A DNA stretch of 64,000 bases from Bradyrhizobium stylosanthis (GTDB lineage: Bacteria; Pseudomonadota; Alphaproteobacteria; Rhizobiales; Xanthobacteraceae). This document shows positions 33,600-41,644 of the stretch, one piece after another. The DNA is taken from NCBI RefSeq assembly GCF_001641335.1, contig NZ_LVEM01000003.1:508686-572685 (forward strand), written 5' to 3'. The position numbers and the translations under genes were made by a program. The notes beneath the pieces were generated by a model. The model saw only the letters and a program-made list of their open reading frames with translations. It had not been told where the DNA came from and did no database searches. The first letter of the stretch is position 1. Every line of letters starts with the position of its first letter.

Positions 33600-35618
33600 C
33601 TGGAGCAGCCAGCGAAGACCGTCCTGATCTGTTCGTGCGAGGACACGATGCGCCTCGACACGGCCGCGATCCGGCGTGGCTGCCCCGGCTGTGAGATTGG
33701 CAGCTTTCGGCATCTCTGCGGCGCGGAACTCGATCATTTCCGCAACGCGGCAAGAGCGGACGGCCCGCTGATTGTCGCCTGCACGCAGCAGGCGGCGCAG
33801 TTTGCCGATGAGGCCGGCGAACGCCCTGAGGGGATCACCTTCGTCAACATCCGCGAGACGGCGGGCTGGTCGCGCGACGGCGCGAATGCGGGCGCGAAGA
33901 TGGCGGCGCTGCTTGCGGCGGCCGCCACTCCCGCGCCGGGTCACCCGCTGGTCACACTGTCGAGTGACGGCATCATCCTGATCTATGGGCGCGACGCGGC
34001 CGCGATCGAAGCCGGGCAGCTGCTCGCAGATCATCTCGATGTCACGGTCATGCTCAAGCCGCCGGCAGACCTGACGCCGCCCGCTGCGGCCGTGTTCCCG
34101 ATCGTGAAGGGCACGATCCGCAACGCGCGGGGACATCTTGGCGCCTTCGAGCTCACGATCGACGACTACGCCCTACCACACCGGTCGTCGCGCGACCGCT
34201 TCTTGTTCGAAGCCAGCCGTAACGGGGCGATCTCGCGCTGCGATCTCGTGCTCGACCTCTCCGGCGAGCCGCCGCTGTTTTCCGCGCACGATTTGCGCGA
34301 CGGCTATCTCCGCGCGGATCCGAGAGATCCCGCGGCCGTGCTGCGTGCGGTGCTCGGCGCTCGCGATCTCGTCGGAAGCTTCGACAAGCCGAAATATGTC
34401 GACTTCACGCCCAGCCTCTGCGCGCATTCGCGCTCGAAGCTGATCGGATGCCATCGCTGCCTCGATCTCTGCCCGACCGGCGCGATCACGCCGGACGGCG
34501 ACCATGTCGCCGTCAATGCTGAAGTCTGCGCAGGTTGCGGACAATGCGCGGCCGCCTGCCCCACAGGCGCTGCATCCTACACACTGCCGCCCGCCGACAT
34601 CCAGTTGCATATCCTTCGCGCCATATTGCTCGCCTATCACCAGGCCGGCGGCACGCATCCGGTGCTGCTGCTGCATGACGGCCAGCACGGCACGCCGCTG
34701 ATCGATGCGCTCGCCCGTCATGGCGATGGCTTGCCAGCCAACGTGCTTCCCCTCGCCGTCAATGAGCTGACGCAGGTCGGGCTGGAAGCGGTTATCGGAG
34801 CATTCGCCTATGGCGCGTCCGCGGTGCGGTTCTTGCTGCGCGCAAGGCCGCGGCATGCCGTGACCGGACTGTCGCAGACCATTGCCACGGCCGAGGCCAT
34901 TCTGGCCGGGCTCGGATTTGACGGGCAGCGCGCAGCGACTATCGAAACCGACGATCCCGACGTGCTCGGTGCGCAATTGAGCGCGATCGACATCTTTCCG
35001 GCGGTCGGGATGCCCGCCACCTTCAAGACAGTCGGCAAGCGGGGCGATCTGCTTCGCTTCGGCTTGAGCGAACTGCATCGCCTCGCGCCCAAGCCGGTTG
35101 ACGTGATCGCCTTGCCGCAAGGCGCGCCGATCGGCGCGGTCAGCGTCAATACGGATGGTTGCACACTGTGTCTGTCTTGCGTCTCGGTCTGCCCAACCGG
35201 CGCACTTCGCGATGATCCCGAGCGTCCCGTGCTCAGATTCGTCGAAGACGCCTGCGTGCAATGCGGCCTGTGCCAGAGCACCTGCCCGGAGAAGGTGATC
35301 ACGCTCAAGCCGCAAATCGATTTTCGCGCGGCGCGCGCATCTGCGGTTATTGTCAAGGAGGAAGAGCCCGCCCTGTGCATCCGCTGCGGCACCCCCTTCG
35401 GCGTGAAGAGCACGATCGATCGGATTGCGGCAAAGCTCGAAGGACAGCACTGGATGTATCCTGCCGGGGGCGAGCGAGCAGCGGTTTTGCGGATGTGCGC
35501 CGATTGCCGCGTCATTGTCATGAGCGAACAGCAGTTCGACCCGATCCAGGACGTTCCGGAACGCGCGCCACCACGGACGACGGATGATTATCTTCGCCAA
35601 CGCGAGAACAAGGAATAG
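33600..35618 (+). CDS. Polyferredoxin-like 4Fe-4S protein, formate dehydrogenase-linked
   Basis: A soluble protein of about 672 residues. An N-terminal Cys-rich part (VLICSCEDTM; GCPGCEIG) resembles HdrA-type modules. Ferredoxin motifs then follow as two pairs: GCHRCLDLCPTGAI with CAGCGQCAAACPTGA, and GCTLCLSCVSVCPTGAL with CVQCGLCQSTCPEKVI. Late CIRC and CADC may hold another metal. It probably shuttles electrons for FDH maturation or links FDH to another acceptor. The start is unusual: GGAGGA at 33,588-33,593 points to CTG 33600 (MEQPAKTVLI); the only ATG nearby (33,648) would remove the first Cys motif. The farther upstream frame overlaps the divergent gene. Confidence 0.82.
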   Translation: MEQPAKTVLICSCEDTMRLDTAAIRRGCPGCEIGSFRHLCGAELDHFRNAARADGPLIVACTQQAAQFADEAGERPEGITFVNIRETAGWSRDGANAGAKMAALLAAAATPAPGHPLVTLSSDGIILIYGRDAAAIEAGQLLADHLDVTVMLKPPADLTPPAAAVFPIVKGTIRNARGHLGAFELTIDDYALPHRSSRDRFLFEASRNGAISRCDLVLDLSGEPPLFSAHDLRDGYLRADPRDPAAVLRAVLGARDLVGSFDKPKYVDFTPSLCAHSRSKLIGCHRCLDLCPTGAITPDGDHVAVNAEVCAGCGQCAAACPTGAASYTLPPADIQLHILRAILLAYHQAGGTHPVLLLHDGQHGTPLIDALARHGDGLPANVLPLAVNELTQVGLEAVIGAFAYGASAVRFLLRARPRHAVTGLSQTIATAEAILAGLGFDGQRAATIETDDPDVLGAQLSAIDIFPAVGMPATFKTVGKRGDLLRFGLSELHRLAPKPVDVIALPQGAPIGAVSVNTDGCTLCLSCVSVCPTGALRDDPERPVLRFVEDACVQCGLCQSTCPEKVITLKPQIDFRAARASAVIVKEEEPALCIRCGTPFGVKSTIDRIAAKLEGQHWMYPAGGERAAVLRMCADCRVIVMSEQQFDPIQDVPERAPPRTTDDYLRQRENKE

Positions 35619-35622
35619 CCGC

Positions 35623-35916
35623 ATGCTTCGTTTCATGATGGGTTTTTCGACGTGCCTTGCCATCACGGTTCTCGCCGGCACAGCCGTCGAGGCCGCCGCC
35701 CTCACGAAGGCGCAAAAGGTTGCGCTCAAACAGGCGATCGTCGCCTGCAAGGCCGAGGCAAAGGGCAAGAAGATCAAGTGGCTGTCACGCCGCAAATACG
35801 TCAACGAGTGTGTCACGACGGCGCTTAGGGAACATCCCAGCATCGACGTCGCTCGCATGCTCAACGAAAAGCCGGAGCTGACAGACATTCCCGTGGAGCA
35901 ATGGCCGGCGTATTAG
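35623..35916 (+). CDS. Small exported hypothetical protein
   Basis: A 97-residue protein with a Sec signal (MLRFMMGFSTCLAITVLAGT, cleavage near VEA). The mature part is Lys-rich and helical, with two Cys (AIVACKAEAKGKKIKWLSRR and VNECVTTALREHP) that could form a disulfide or hold haem/metal. AAGGA precedes ATG 35623, four bases after the polyferredoxin stop, so it is in the same transcript. Function unknown. Confidence 0.75.
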   Translation: MLRFMMGFSTCLAITVLAGTAVEAAALTKAQKVALKQAIVACKAEAKGKKIKWLSRRKYVNECVTTALREHPSIDVARMLNEKPELTDIPVEQWPAY

Positions 35917-35975
35917 AGCGTTGATCATGGACCCTTGCCGCCTTCGCTTGAGGAAGCCGCAAGCGATATTGCCGG

Positions 35976-37268
35976 TTATTTCGACGTCGCACGCGCCAGA
36001 AAGTCCGTGAGCGCGCGGCGATCCTCGGCCGAGCCGATGTGCTGCTCCGGCATCTTGGTGCCGGGCGTGTAGGCGTTCGGCCCGATCTCGAACAGTTTTG
36101 AGACAGTCTCCGGCGTCCAGACGATATCCATCGCCTTGAGGGCCTCGGAGAAGCGATAGCCGGGCAGCGAACCGATCTTCCGGCCATAGAGTCCGGCAAG
36201 CGTCGGGCCGGCACGCTGGACTTCCGTCTCAGACAATGTGTGGCAGGCGACGCAGGCCCTGAAGATTTCGGCTCCGTGATCGCCGGCATAGGCGATGAGC
36301 GGATCCACCGGCGTGCCCACCAGGTTCGACCCGATCGCCGCACCGGTCAATGCATTCCACCGCCTGATCTTGCCGTCAGCATCGCCAGTCAGGAGCGTCG
36401 CGCCGTCGGGCAGAAACGCAACTGACCAGACCGGCCGACCCAGCCCGGCAAGCATGCGCAACACGCTGCGAGCCTTGCGATCGACAATCGCGACGGTGCC
36501 GTCAATGACCGGCGCGGCGATCAGGGCGCCGTCATGCGAGATCGCCAGGGCCACGATCGGCGCGGCGCTGGCCACGACCTCTCCGGTGACCTTGCCATCG
36601 GCAGTGATCATGCGCAGCTTGCCGTCCGCTGCGCCGGTGACGATTTCGCCGTCAGGCGATATGGCTACGGCATTCAGCGGCGACGGCATCATGACGATGT
36701 CGGCGCTGCCGCCCGGCAGGCGCCAAATCCGCGCCGTCAGATCGTAGCCTACGCTCACCAGCGATTTTCCGTCGGGAGCAAACGCCACGCCGTTCACGTT
36801 TTGGGAGTGGCCTTGCAGCACGCGTGTCCCACCGTCGGGTAACGATAAAATCCGCACCGTATGGTCCCACGAGGCCGATGCGAGCTTCGATCCATCGGGC
36901 GAGATGGCGAGCCCGGCAACGGGTCCCGAATGGCCTTCGAAAACCTGGTCCGGCTGCGGCCGGCCCGGCGTCCAGATCGCAACCCGGCCGTCCGCACCAG
37001 CCGTTGCCATCCTTCCGTCGCCGACGAAGGCGACCGCATTCACCGCATCAGAATGGAAGCGAAGAACTTGCTCGGCGGATTCGGTTGCCAGCGACCATCG
37101 GATCGCCGCGGTGTCGAAGCTACCCGACAGAAGCGTCTTGCCATCGACCGATATGGCCAACGCGCGGACGGGTCCACCGTGCCCAGCCAACTGCGCTTGC
37201 GCGGGTGGCGGCGCCAGCAGCAACAACGCTGTCAGAAGCGCAGTGACGAGACGCAAGGTCAGATCCAT
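35976..37268 (-). CDS. WD40-repeat cytochrome c
   Basis: A 430-residue periplasmic protein: signal peptide MDLTLRLVTALLTALLLLAP, then about seven WD40 blades (GHGGPVRALAISVDGKTLLS; GHSGPVAGLAISPDGSKLAS; GHSQNVNGVAFAPDGKSLVS and so on), then a class-I cytochrome c domain with CVACH haem site and GTKMPEQ, a probable axial Met. Propeller-cytochrome fusions are usually electron-transfer partners; here formate respiration is the natural guess. A FixK/FNR-like box lies 56 bp upstream of ATG 37268. A longer in-frame start (37,463) is less likely because it buries the signal peptide. Confidence 0.87.
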   Translation of the reverse strand: MDLTLRLVTALLTALLLLAPPPAQAQLAGHGGPVRALAISVDGKTLLSGSFDTAAIRWSLATESAEQVLRFHSDAVNAVAFVGDGRMATAGADGRVAIWTPGRPQPDQVFEGHSGPVAGLAISPDGSKLASASWDHTVRILSLPDGGTRVLQGHSQNVNGVAFAPDGKSLVSVGYDLTARIWRLPGGSADIVMMPSPLNAVAISPDGEIVTGAADGKLRMITADGKVTGEVVASAAPIVALAISHDGALIAAPVIDGTVAIVDRKARSVLRMLAGLGRPVWSVAFLPDGATLLTGDADGKIRRWNALTGAAIGSNLVGTPVDPLIAYAGDHGAEIFRACVACHTLSETEVQRAGPTLAGLYGRKIGSLPGYRFSEALKAMDIVWTPETVSKLFEIGPNAYTPGTKMPEQHIGSAEDRRALTDFLARATSK

Positions 37269-37323
37269 CGGCCGTGGGAGACACCCCGGGGTGCGCATGC
37301 CAGCCCGACAAAAACCCACCCAC

Positions 37324-37337
37324 TTGATCCAGGTCAA
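37324..37337. promoter_or_regulatory. FixK/FNR-type binding site
   Basis: TTGATCCAGGTCAA fits TTG(A/C)-N6-(T/G)CAA. It ends 56 bp upstream of the WD40-cytochrome ATG, a usable activation distance, and is also 105 bp before the plus-strand small gene. Suggests low-oxygen control. Confidence 0.6.
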
Positions 37338-37441
37338 CGAGGGGGCTCGCATTGGGTTCCAAGGTGCGGCAAGCGGCGCCTTGAGCGACGACCAGTTTGC
37401 GCGCAGGCTTGGCAAAGGCGCCTCACAAGCCGGGGCCGAAC

Positions 37442-37681
37442 ATGCAATTGCACCCGAAAGCATATCGGCAGCTCATATCGAGGTTGTGGCACTTTCGCGA
37501 TTTGCTGCCGCGAAATCGCGATCCCGCCGGGCGAGCCGCGTCGCCACTGCTCATCTACATCGCCGTCGTGTTGGCGCTGCTATTGGCGATCCTTGAGGTT
37601 GACCTCCACCGTGAGTTGCTCCAGTCCTTCGGAATGCTCGGCTATCCCGTCGGGATCGACCCGACTTTCATGAGCCCTTGA
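37442..37681 (+). CDS. Small single-span membrane protein, 79 aa
   Basis: A 79-residue protein: a basic N-terminal half (MQLHPKAYRQLISRLWHFRD) and one strong membrane helix (ASPLLIYIAVVLALLLAILE), then a short tail. Start ATG 37442; the frame upstream is a shadow of the divergent gene's leader, and no strong Shine-Dalgarno is visible. Topology rules suggest a cytoplasmic N-terminus. Function unknown. The FixK-like box between it and the WD40-cytochrome gene could serve both. Confidence 0.5.
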   Translation: MQLHPKAYRQLISRLWHFRDLLPRNRDPAGRAASPLLIYIAVVLALLLAILEVDLHRELLQSFGMLGYPVGIDPTFMSP

Positions 37682-37803
37682 CCCAGTGCTGTTCTCGCCG
37701 GCGAGACGGCCACCTGCAGCATCGGCCTGCTCGAAACCATGCGAGCTGCACGACGCACCACCTCGGACCACAATCACTTCGGAGCGCAGCGGCAGTATTC
37801 CCG

Positions 37804-38016
37804 CTATCGCTGCGTTTCTCTTGGAAACACCAGGGATCGATCTTCGAAGTCTTCAGTCGGCAGTTTGCCGGGCTGCGCTGCCTTTTGCATCTCTTGGATT
37901 GCGGGCATCCCTGTTACCGGTGTGCTACCGCCCGACGATGGATGCGGTCGCTGCATATTCGTCGCAGCTAGAAAGAGCCCAAACGCGGCGAGGCCAGAGA
38001 TCATCAGGAGCTTCAT
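37804..38016 (-). CDS. Small exported hypothetical protein, 70 aa
   Basis: A 70-residue protein with a signal peptide (MKLLMISGLAAFGLFLAATN) and a Pro/Ser-rich, probably disordered mature part (PHPSSGGSTPVTGMPAIQEM). CGGAGGT eight bases before ATG 38016 is a near-perfect ribosome-binding site, which distinguishes it from several overlapping chance frames. A CRP-like palindrome lies 63 bp upstream. Function unknown. Confidence 0.6.
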   Translation of the reverse strand: MKLLMISGLAAFGLFLAATNMQRPHPSSGGSTPVTGMPAIQEMQKAAQPGKLPTEDFEDRSLVFPRETQR

Positions 38017-38676
38017 GCGAACCTCCGTTGGTTCGAAGAGAGTCGAAGCTCTAACTAGTGCAAGGCTCGAGGCCCCCGTGTGAGATCCCTCACATCTCTC
38101 TTTTTCTTGATTGTCGATGGAGTTGTCATCCTCCGCTCACGCGACCGAAGTGCCTGGTGTCGCCTTGCGAGAGAATACATTCGCCGAGACCCAAGCAAGC
38201 TGTGTGGATTCCAGATTCGACGCGGACGAGGCGATCACAAATCGTAGTCACGCTGTCTTTGAGGATGTCTCCAGCCGGCCCGCATCGCGCGCCGGCCGGT
38301 TCCGGAGAGCGAGCATCAAGCGCACCACGTCGCAGAAAATCGTAGCACAACACGTATTGGGAACACGTAGCGCGGGAGCGCCTCGCCCCCGACCCGAATG
38401 ATCGGTTCTGGTCTGCCGCAAGCTGTGCCCTGCGGCGACGGGCAGAACAGATTGTCCGTTTTGCTCGCGCTGATATCCTCGTCTACGACGAGCAGGTCAT
38501 CGACCTGTGGCATCGGGTCTGTGCGCTGGATCGAATGGGATGAAGATACAGAAGCAAAGGAAAAGTCGCGGAGCAATCTGGCCGTACGACGGTCCGATCA
38601 CCAAAAACGCCGAACGAAACCCGTTCCGTTCCTGGCGACCACCCTCTCAATCCATCGAATGAGAAGGCCCTTTGTT
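38017..38676. other. Gene-poor stretch left of the element
   Basis: About 660 bases between the small exported protein gene and the tRNA fragment hold no convincing gene. Frames here lack ribosome-binding sites and protein-like composition. The CRP-like palindrome at 38,079 is the only clear signal. Before insertion of the element this DNA lay directly downstream of tRNA-Lys. Confidence 0.5.
38079..38094. promoter_or_regulatory. CRP-type palindrome
   Basis: TGTGAGATCCCTCACA is a perfect TGTGA-N6-TCACA site 63 bp before the small exported protein ATG (minus strand). Candidate CRP/FNR-superfamily operator. Confidence 0.5.
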
Positions 38677-38721
38677 TGGTGGGCGCACCAGGGCTCGAAC
38701 CTGGGACCCGCTGATTAAGAG
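38677..38721 (-). repeat. attR: displaced tRNA-Lys 3' fragment
   Basis: These 45 bases are identical to 60,572-60,616 and comprise the tRNA-Lys sequence from the anticodon loop to the encoded CCA. The rest of the tRNA is missing here, so this is the original 3' end pushed away by integration. Confidence 0.9.
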
Positions 38722-38805
38722 GCCTCTGGTACAGCAGGTCCATCAACGTCATTTCTGACAAGTCCTCCTTTCGTTCACGGATTGAACGGAAAGGAGAATT
38801 TGGAA

Positions 38806-39018
38806 ATGTCAAAACGAAAGCGGGGTAGCCCACCCTGCCCTAAAAGCGAAAGGGCCGCCCTGCCAGGCGACCCCGCTCTTCGCAGCAATATCCAGTGCCG
38901 AGATAATGCCACCGACACGGCCGCGCTACAAGCCCGCAGGCTCGTAGAATTGTTTGCGCTGCCCGCCGCAGTCGCTGCGACCGTAGCAGAGCTTGCGTTC
39001 TGCGGAGGCCGGCGATGA
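38806..39018 (+). CDS. Element hypothetical protein, 70 aa
   Basis: The first gene of the element. It encodes a 70-residue basic protein (MSKRKRGSPPCPKSERAALP...) with a helical C-terminal half, AALQARRLVELFALPAAVAA. AAGGAG at 38,791-38,796 marks ATG 38806; the TTG further up is not needed. The stop overlaps the next ATG (ATGA). No family recognised. Its place beside att and before the replication gene suggests an early regulator or replication accessory, which is inference only. Confidence 0.65.
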   Translation: MSKRKRGSPPCPKSERAALPGDPALRSNIQCRDNATDTAALQARRLVELFALPAAVAATVAELAFCGGRR

Positions 39019-39242
39019 CCCGTCGTCACCCAATTCGCTCGGCCGACCTTCACTCCATTGGCGGCATTGTTTCCGTCCTTGAGGCCCGCGACCGCGACGG
39101 CGAGCCCTGCTTCCGGATTCGGCACATCAGCCGCGGCGGCGATCTGTCCTGGCTCAGCGAGCGCATCGGAACTGTCGATCGTGCCGACGCCGGAGCAGAG
39201 GCGCTGGCGCAGTTTCTTGGCGCCTCGGTGGTGCGCCAATGA
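39015..39242 (+). CDS. Element hypothetical protein, 75 aa
   Basis: A 75-residue protein (MTRRHPIRSADLHSIGGIVS...) with alternating beta-like segments (VLEARDRDGEPCFRIRHISR) and a C-terminal helix. It overlaps both neighbours by four bases (ATGA and ATGA), so it is translated in step with the replication initiator. No recognised domain; possibly a DNA-binding or anti-host factor. Confidence 0.65.
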   Translation: MTRRHPIRSADLHSIGGIVSVLEARDRDGEPCFRIRHISRGGDLSWLSERIGTVDRADAGAEALAQFLGASVVRQ

Positions 39243-39958
39243 GCGACCGCTGGACCGCGCGCAAGCTGTGGTGCCTCGATAAAATCGTCGTGGACCAGGA
39301 GGTGACCGACCTCGACTTCAGGATCGCCTACCTCGTCAGTTGTCGGATGGACCGCGCCACCGGAATTGCTCGAGTTCGCCAAGAAGACGTCGCCAAGGCC
39401 GTCGGTGCTCAGCGGCGATCCGTTCAGCGGGCGATCGAACGACTATGCAAACTTGGCCATCTTGAGATGACGCCAGCCACCGGGCGGGGGAACGTCAACG
39501 GCTACCGGCTCCCGTTGGAAAAGGCGCCCATAGAGTCGCCCTTTACCGAACAAAGCACGACTTCAGAGTCGCCCTTTCCTTCGGGCAAAGGGCGACTCAA
39601 ACGACACAAAAGGGCGACTCAAACGACAAGAAAGGGTGACCCGCCATTCGCACAATCTCCCTTTCTTCTCCCAGTAAATCTCCCAACGCCGCGCGACGCG
39701 ATGCTCGCTGACGCGCTCGCATCGCTCGGCGAGGAACTCGGGGTTCGCATCGGGGCCGAAAAAGCCAGATCGTGGTTCGGTCGGACGGAGGTGGTCGACG
39801 TTGCCGGTGACGTGCTTACGCTGGCGGCACCATCGAAATTCGTATGCTCGCGCATCCTGTCGGAATTCGAACCGGAACTGGTCGAGGTCGTCGCCAAGCT
39901 TGTCCCATCGGTGCGCAGGGTCAGCGTCATTGTGGCTTCGCAAGGGGGCGCGGCGTGA
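39239..39958 (+). CDS. Replication initiator-like protein: winged HTH plus DnaA-N-like domain
   Basis: A 239-residue protein. Residues about 20-85 form a winged helix (RVRQEDVAKAVGAQRRSVQR and AIERLCKLGHLEMTPATGRG), as in phage replication proteins. Residues about 95-150 are a low-complexity linker rich in SPF, KGR and TQTT. Residues about 160-235 resemble the DnaA N-terminal domain (ARSWFGRTEVVDVAGDVLTL, AAPSKFVCSRILSEFEPELV). The DnaA-N part would contact host helicase or DnaA. The linker DNA contains iteron-like repeats at 39,533-39,642, so the gene may hold its own origin. The stop overlaps the next GTG. Confidence 0.72.
   Translation: MSDRWTARKLWCLDKIVVDQEVTDLDFRIAYLVSCRMDRATGIARVRQEDVAKAVGAQRRSVQRAIERLCKLGHLEMTPATGRGNVNGYRLPLEKAPIESPFTEQSTTSESPFPSGKGRLKRHKRATQTTRKGDPPFAQSPFLLPVNLPTPRDAMLADALASLGEELGVRIGAEKARSWFGRTEVVDVAGDVLTLAAPSKFVCSRILSEFEPELVEVVAKLVPSVRRVSVIVASQGGAA
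39533..39642. repeat. Iteron-like array inside the replication gene (candidate origin)
   Basis: AAAGGGCGACTC occurs at 39,587 and 39,609, with a degenerate third copy (AAAGGGTGACCC) at 39,631, exactly 22 bp apart. The two complete units continue with AAACGACA. The inverse GAGTCGCCCTTT occurs at 39,533 and 39,566, 33 bp apart. Periods of two and three helical turns favour protein binding on one face. The protein linker it encodes is low-complexity, so the DNA sequence seems to be what is conserved. Confidence 0.7.
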
Positions 39959-40686
39959 CGGCGGCCTCGCTCCCTCAACTCGCCGCAGCGATCGAGGCCG
40001 ACGCCGAGCCGCCGATGGCAAGGCGCGGGAAGATCGACACCTTCGCCGCGATCCTTCGAGTGGACGCAGCTGCACTCCGGCACGATGTCCGGTCCGCGGC
40101 GGCAGCTGCTGAGCTTGCGGTCGCTATCCGGCGGGATCACCGTAAGGCTGCCGCCGACGGCAAGCGGATCCTCACCGGTCTCATTCCCAGGGCCGAACAG
40201 GCTGCACGGCAGATATCGCGGCTCGATCCAACGCGCTTTGTGCAGACGACCGTGGCGAAGGCCGAAGGTGCTGATGGGCTGGCGGAGGCCATGGTTCGAC
40301 AGGCTCGAGATTTGGCCGCGACGCTTCGCCAACTGCAGACCAAGCGCGACTACCCTCGGCTGGCGGCCGGCGGCGGCACCGACCAGGACCAGCTCGCGGC
40401 GAAGTTGATCGAGCGTTTGGCTCGCATCTGGACTCGGCACACCAACCAGCCGGCGCCCGGTGGCGCGTCAGGTCCGTTCGTGGAGTTCGCTGCGGCGGCA
40501 TGGATGGACCTTGGCCTCCCTGAGTTCAAGGGGCGCGACGGATCGCCTATGGCGCTACTGGACGCGATCGGGGGGCGGGTCGTCAAGTTTCACTTGCGAC
40601 ACAATCGCGATGAAAAAAGTTCGGCATTGTGCACTAAGCGATCAGCGCGGCGTCGTGCATGCTCCCAATTATCGAAGCGGGAGTGA
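39955..40686 (+). CDS. Element hypothetical protein, 243 aa
   Basis: GTG 39955 overlaps the replication gene stop (GTGA). The 243-residue product is Ala/Arg-rich and helical: residues 1-120 look coiled (LRHDVRSAAAAAELAVAIRR), followed by DQDQLAAKLIERLARIWTRH and a short globular part (PFVEFAAAAWMDLGLPEF). The very basic C-terminus (CTKRSARRRACSQLSKRE) suggests nucleic-acid contact. No family recognised; a replication accessory role is inferred from position. Confidence 0.65.
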   Translation: MTAASLPQLAAAIEADAEPPMARRGKIDTFAAILRVDAAALRHDVRSAAAAAELAVAIRRDHRKAAADGKRILTGLIPRAEQAARQISRLDPTRFVQTTVAKAEGADGLAEAMVRQARDLAATLRQLQTKRDYPRLAAGGGTDQDQLAAKLIERLARIWTRHTNQPAPGGASGPFVEFAAAAWMDLGLPEFKGRDGSPMALLDAIGGRVVKFHLRHNRDEKSSALCTKRSARRRACSQLSKRE

Positions 40687-40692
40687 TTGAAG

Positions 40693-41622
40693 ATGGCCGG
40701 ACCGAAGACGTCTATCGCCAACCTAGAGGCAAAAGCTCGGGAGACGCAGAGCGAACTTTCCGCGGCCGAAGCCGCGTTCGCCAATGCCGTTCAATCGATG
40801 GAAGCGCCGCCGATCGAGTTGTCCGATGACCAAATCGGCGACCTCGTTGGCGTCAAGAACCTCGCCGAGGTTCGCCTCGTGAAGGCTCGTGCCGCTCACC
40901 GGCGCGCCGACCACGCTCTGACGGAAGCGAAGAATGCAGCTGCCGATAGGGAGCGGAGGGACAATTTGGCGCGCGTCCACGGGCTGGGCGCCTCGGCTCA
41001 GAAGCAGCTGCAAGATGCTGTCACTACCGCAACCAAACAGCTCCGCGCCGCGATGCGCGCGATGGCCGAAGCCGAGATGGAGCGCGAAGCTCTGAACCGG
41101 CAGCTTCCGGACGATCAGCAGATTCCGGGCTTCGAGGTGGCCGTCATGGATAGGCCGGGCGTGCCCCGAAAGGAGATCTCGCGCGTCCGCGAATTGCACT
41201 GGATTCGCCCGGGCAGCGGCAAGCCCTACGACCCCGAGTACGCGGCGAAGATCAAGGTCAATTCAAACGGCTCTGCCTATCTGTCACATGGCGGCCTGAC
41301 GACCAACATCACGAGCCGAGCCTATTTCGATCGCGTCACGTATAGCGATTCTTTGGGGTATGCCGGCGTGTCGTCGGTCGCAAGTGCGCTCGCCTTGCCT
41401 GGGCTGAAGGGTGCGCCCGCCGGTTGGACACCAATGCGCTTTGTTTCACCGCAGACCGTTCTTGCCGAACTCGATCGAACTGAAGCCCACGTGCACAGCG
41501 ATCCTGTTCCCGAGGTAAAGCAAGAGCTCGAAGCTGTGTCGCCGATCTTCGAAGACACCGAGTCCATGAGGGCCTGGGAAGCCGAGCAGCGCAGTAAATC
41601 GGCGGCCGACAAGGCCGCCTGA
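40693..41622 (+). CDS. Element coiled-coil hypothetical protein, 309 aa
   Basis: A 309-residue protein. Residues 1-145 are a long helical/coiled-coil region (TSIANLEAKARETQSELSAA; AAMRAMAEAEMEREALNRQL). Residues about 170-240 form a compact beta-rich part (IKVNSNGSAYLSHGGLTTNI). An acidic tail ends DKAA. ATG 40693 is preferred over TTG 40687. No recognised family; the layout could suit a scaffold or structural accessory but also a regulator. Confidence 0.6.
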   Translation: MAGPKTSIANLEAKARETQSELSAAEAAFANAVQSMEAPPIELSDDQIGDLVGVKNLAEVRLVKARAAHRRADHALTEAKNAAADRERRDNLARVHGLGASAQKQLQDAVTTATKQLRAAMRAMAEAEMEREALNRQLPDDQQIPGFEVAVMDRPGVPRKEISRVRELHWIRPGSGKPYDPEYAAKIKVNSNGSAYLSHGGLTTNITSRAYFDRVTYSDSLGYAGVSSVASALALPGLKGAPAGWTPMRFVSPQTVLAELDRTEAHVHSDPVPEVKQELEAVSPIFEDTESMRAWEAEQRSKSAADKAA

Positions 41623-41644
41623 GGTCGCCCGCAAAGGATCGAAG

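Noticed and set aside
34173..35888. 571-aa minus-strand open frame
   Set aside because: It is antisense to the polyferredoxin, whose Cys motifs make the plus strand clearly coding.
38316..38576. Minus-strand frame with MPQVDDLLVVDEDISASKTD
   Set aside because: It has no ribosome-binding site, no family and weak protein character; left as non-coding.
39239..39958. Reading the rep-gene repeats as a CRISPR-like or toxin-repeat array
   Set aside because: The units are 12-22 bp, occur in both orientations and lack spacers of constant length, so iterons fit better.
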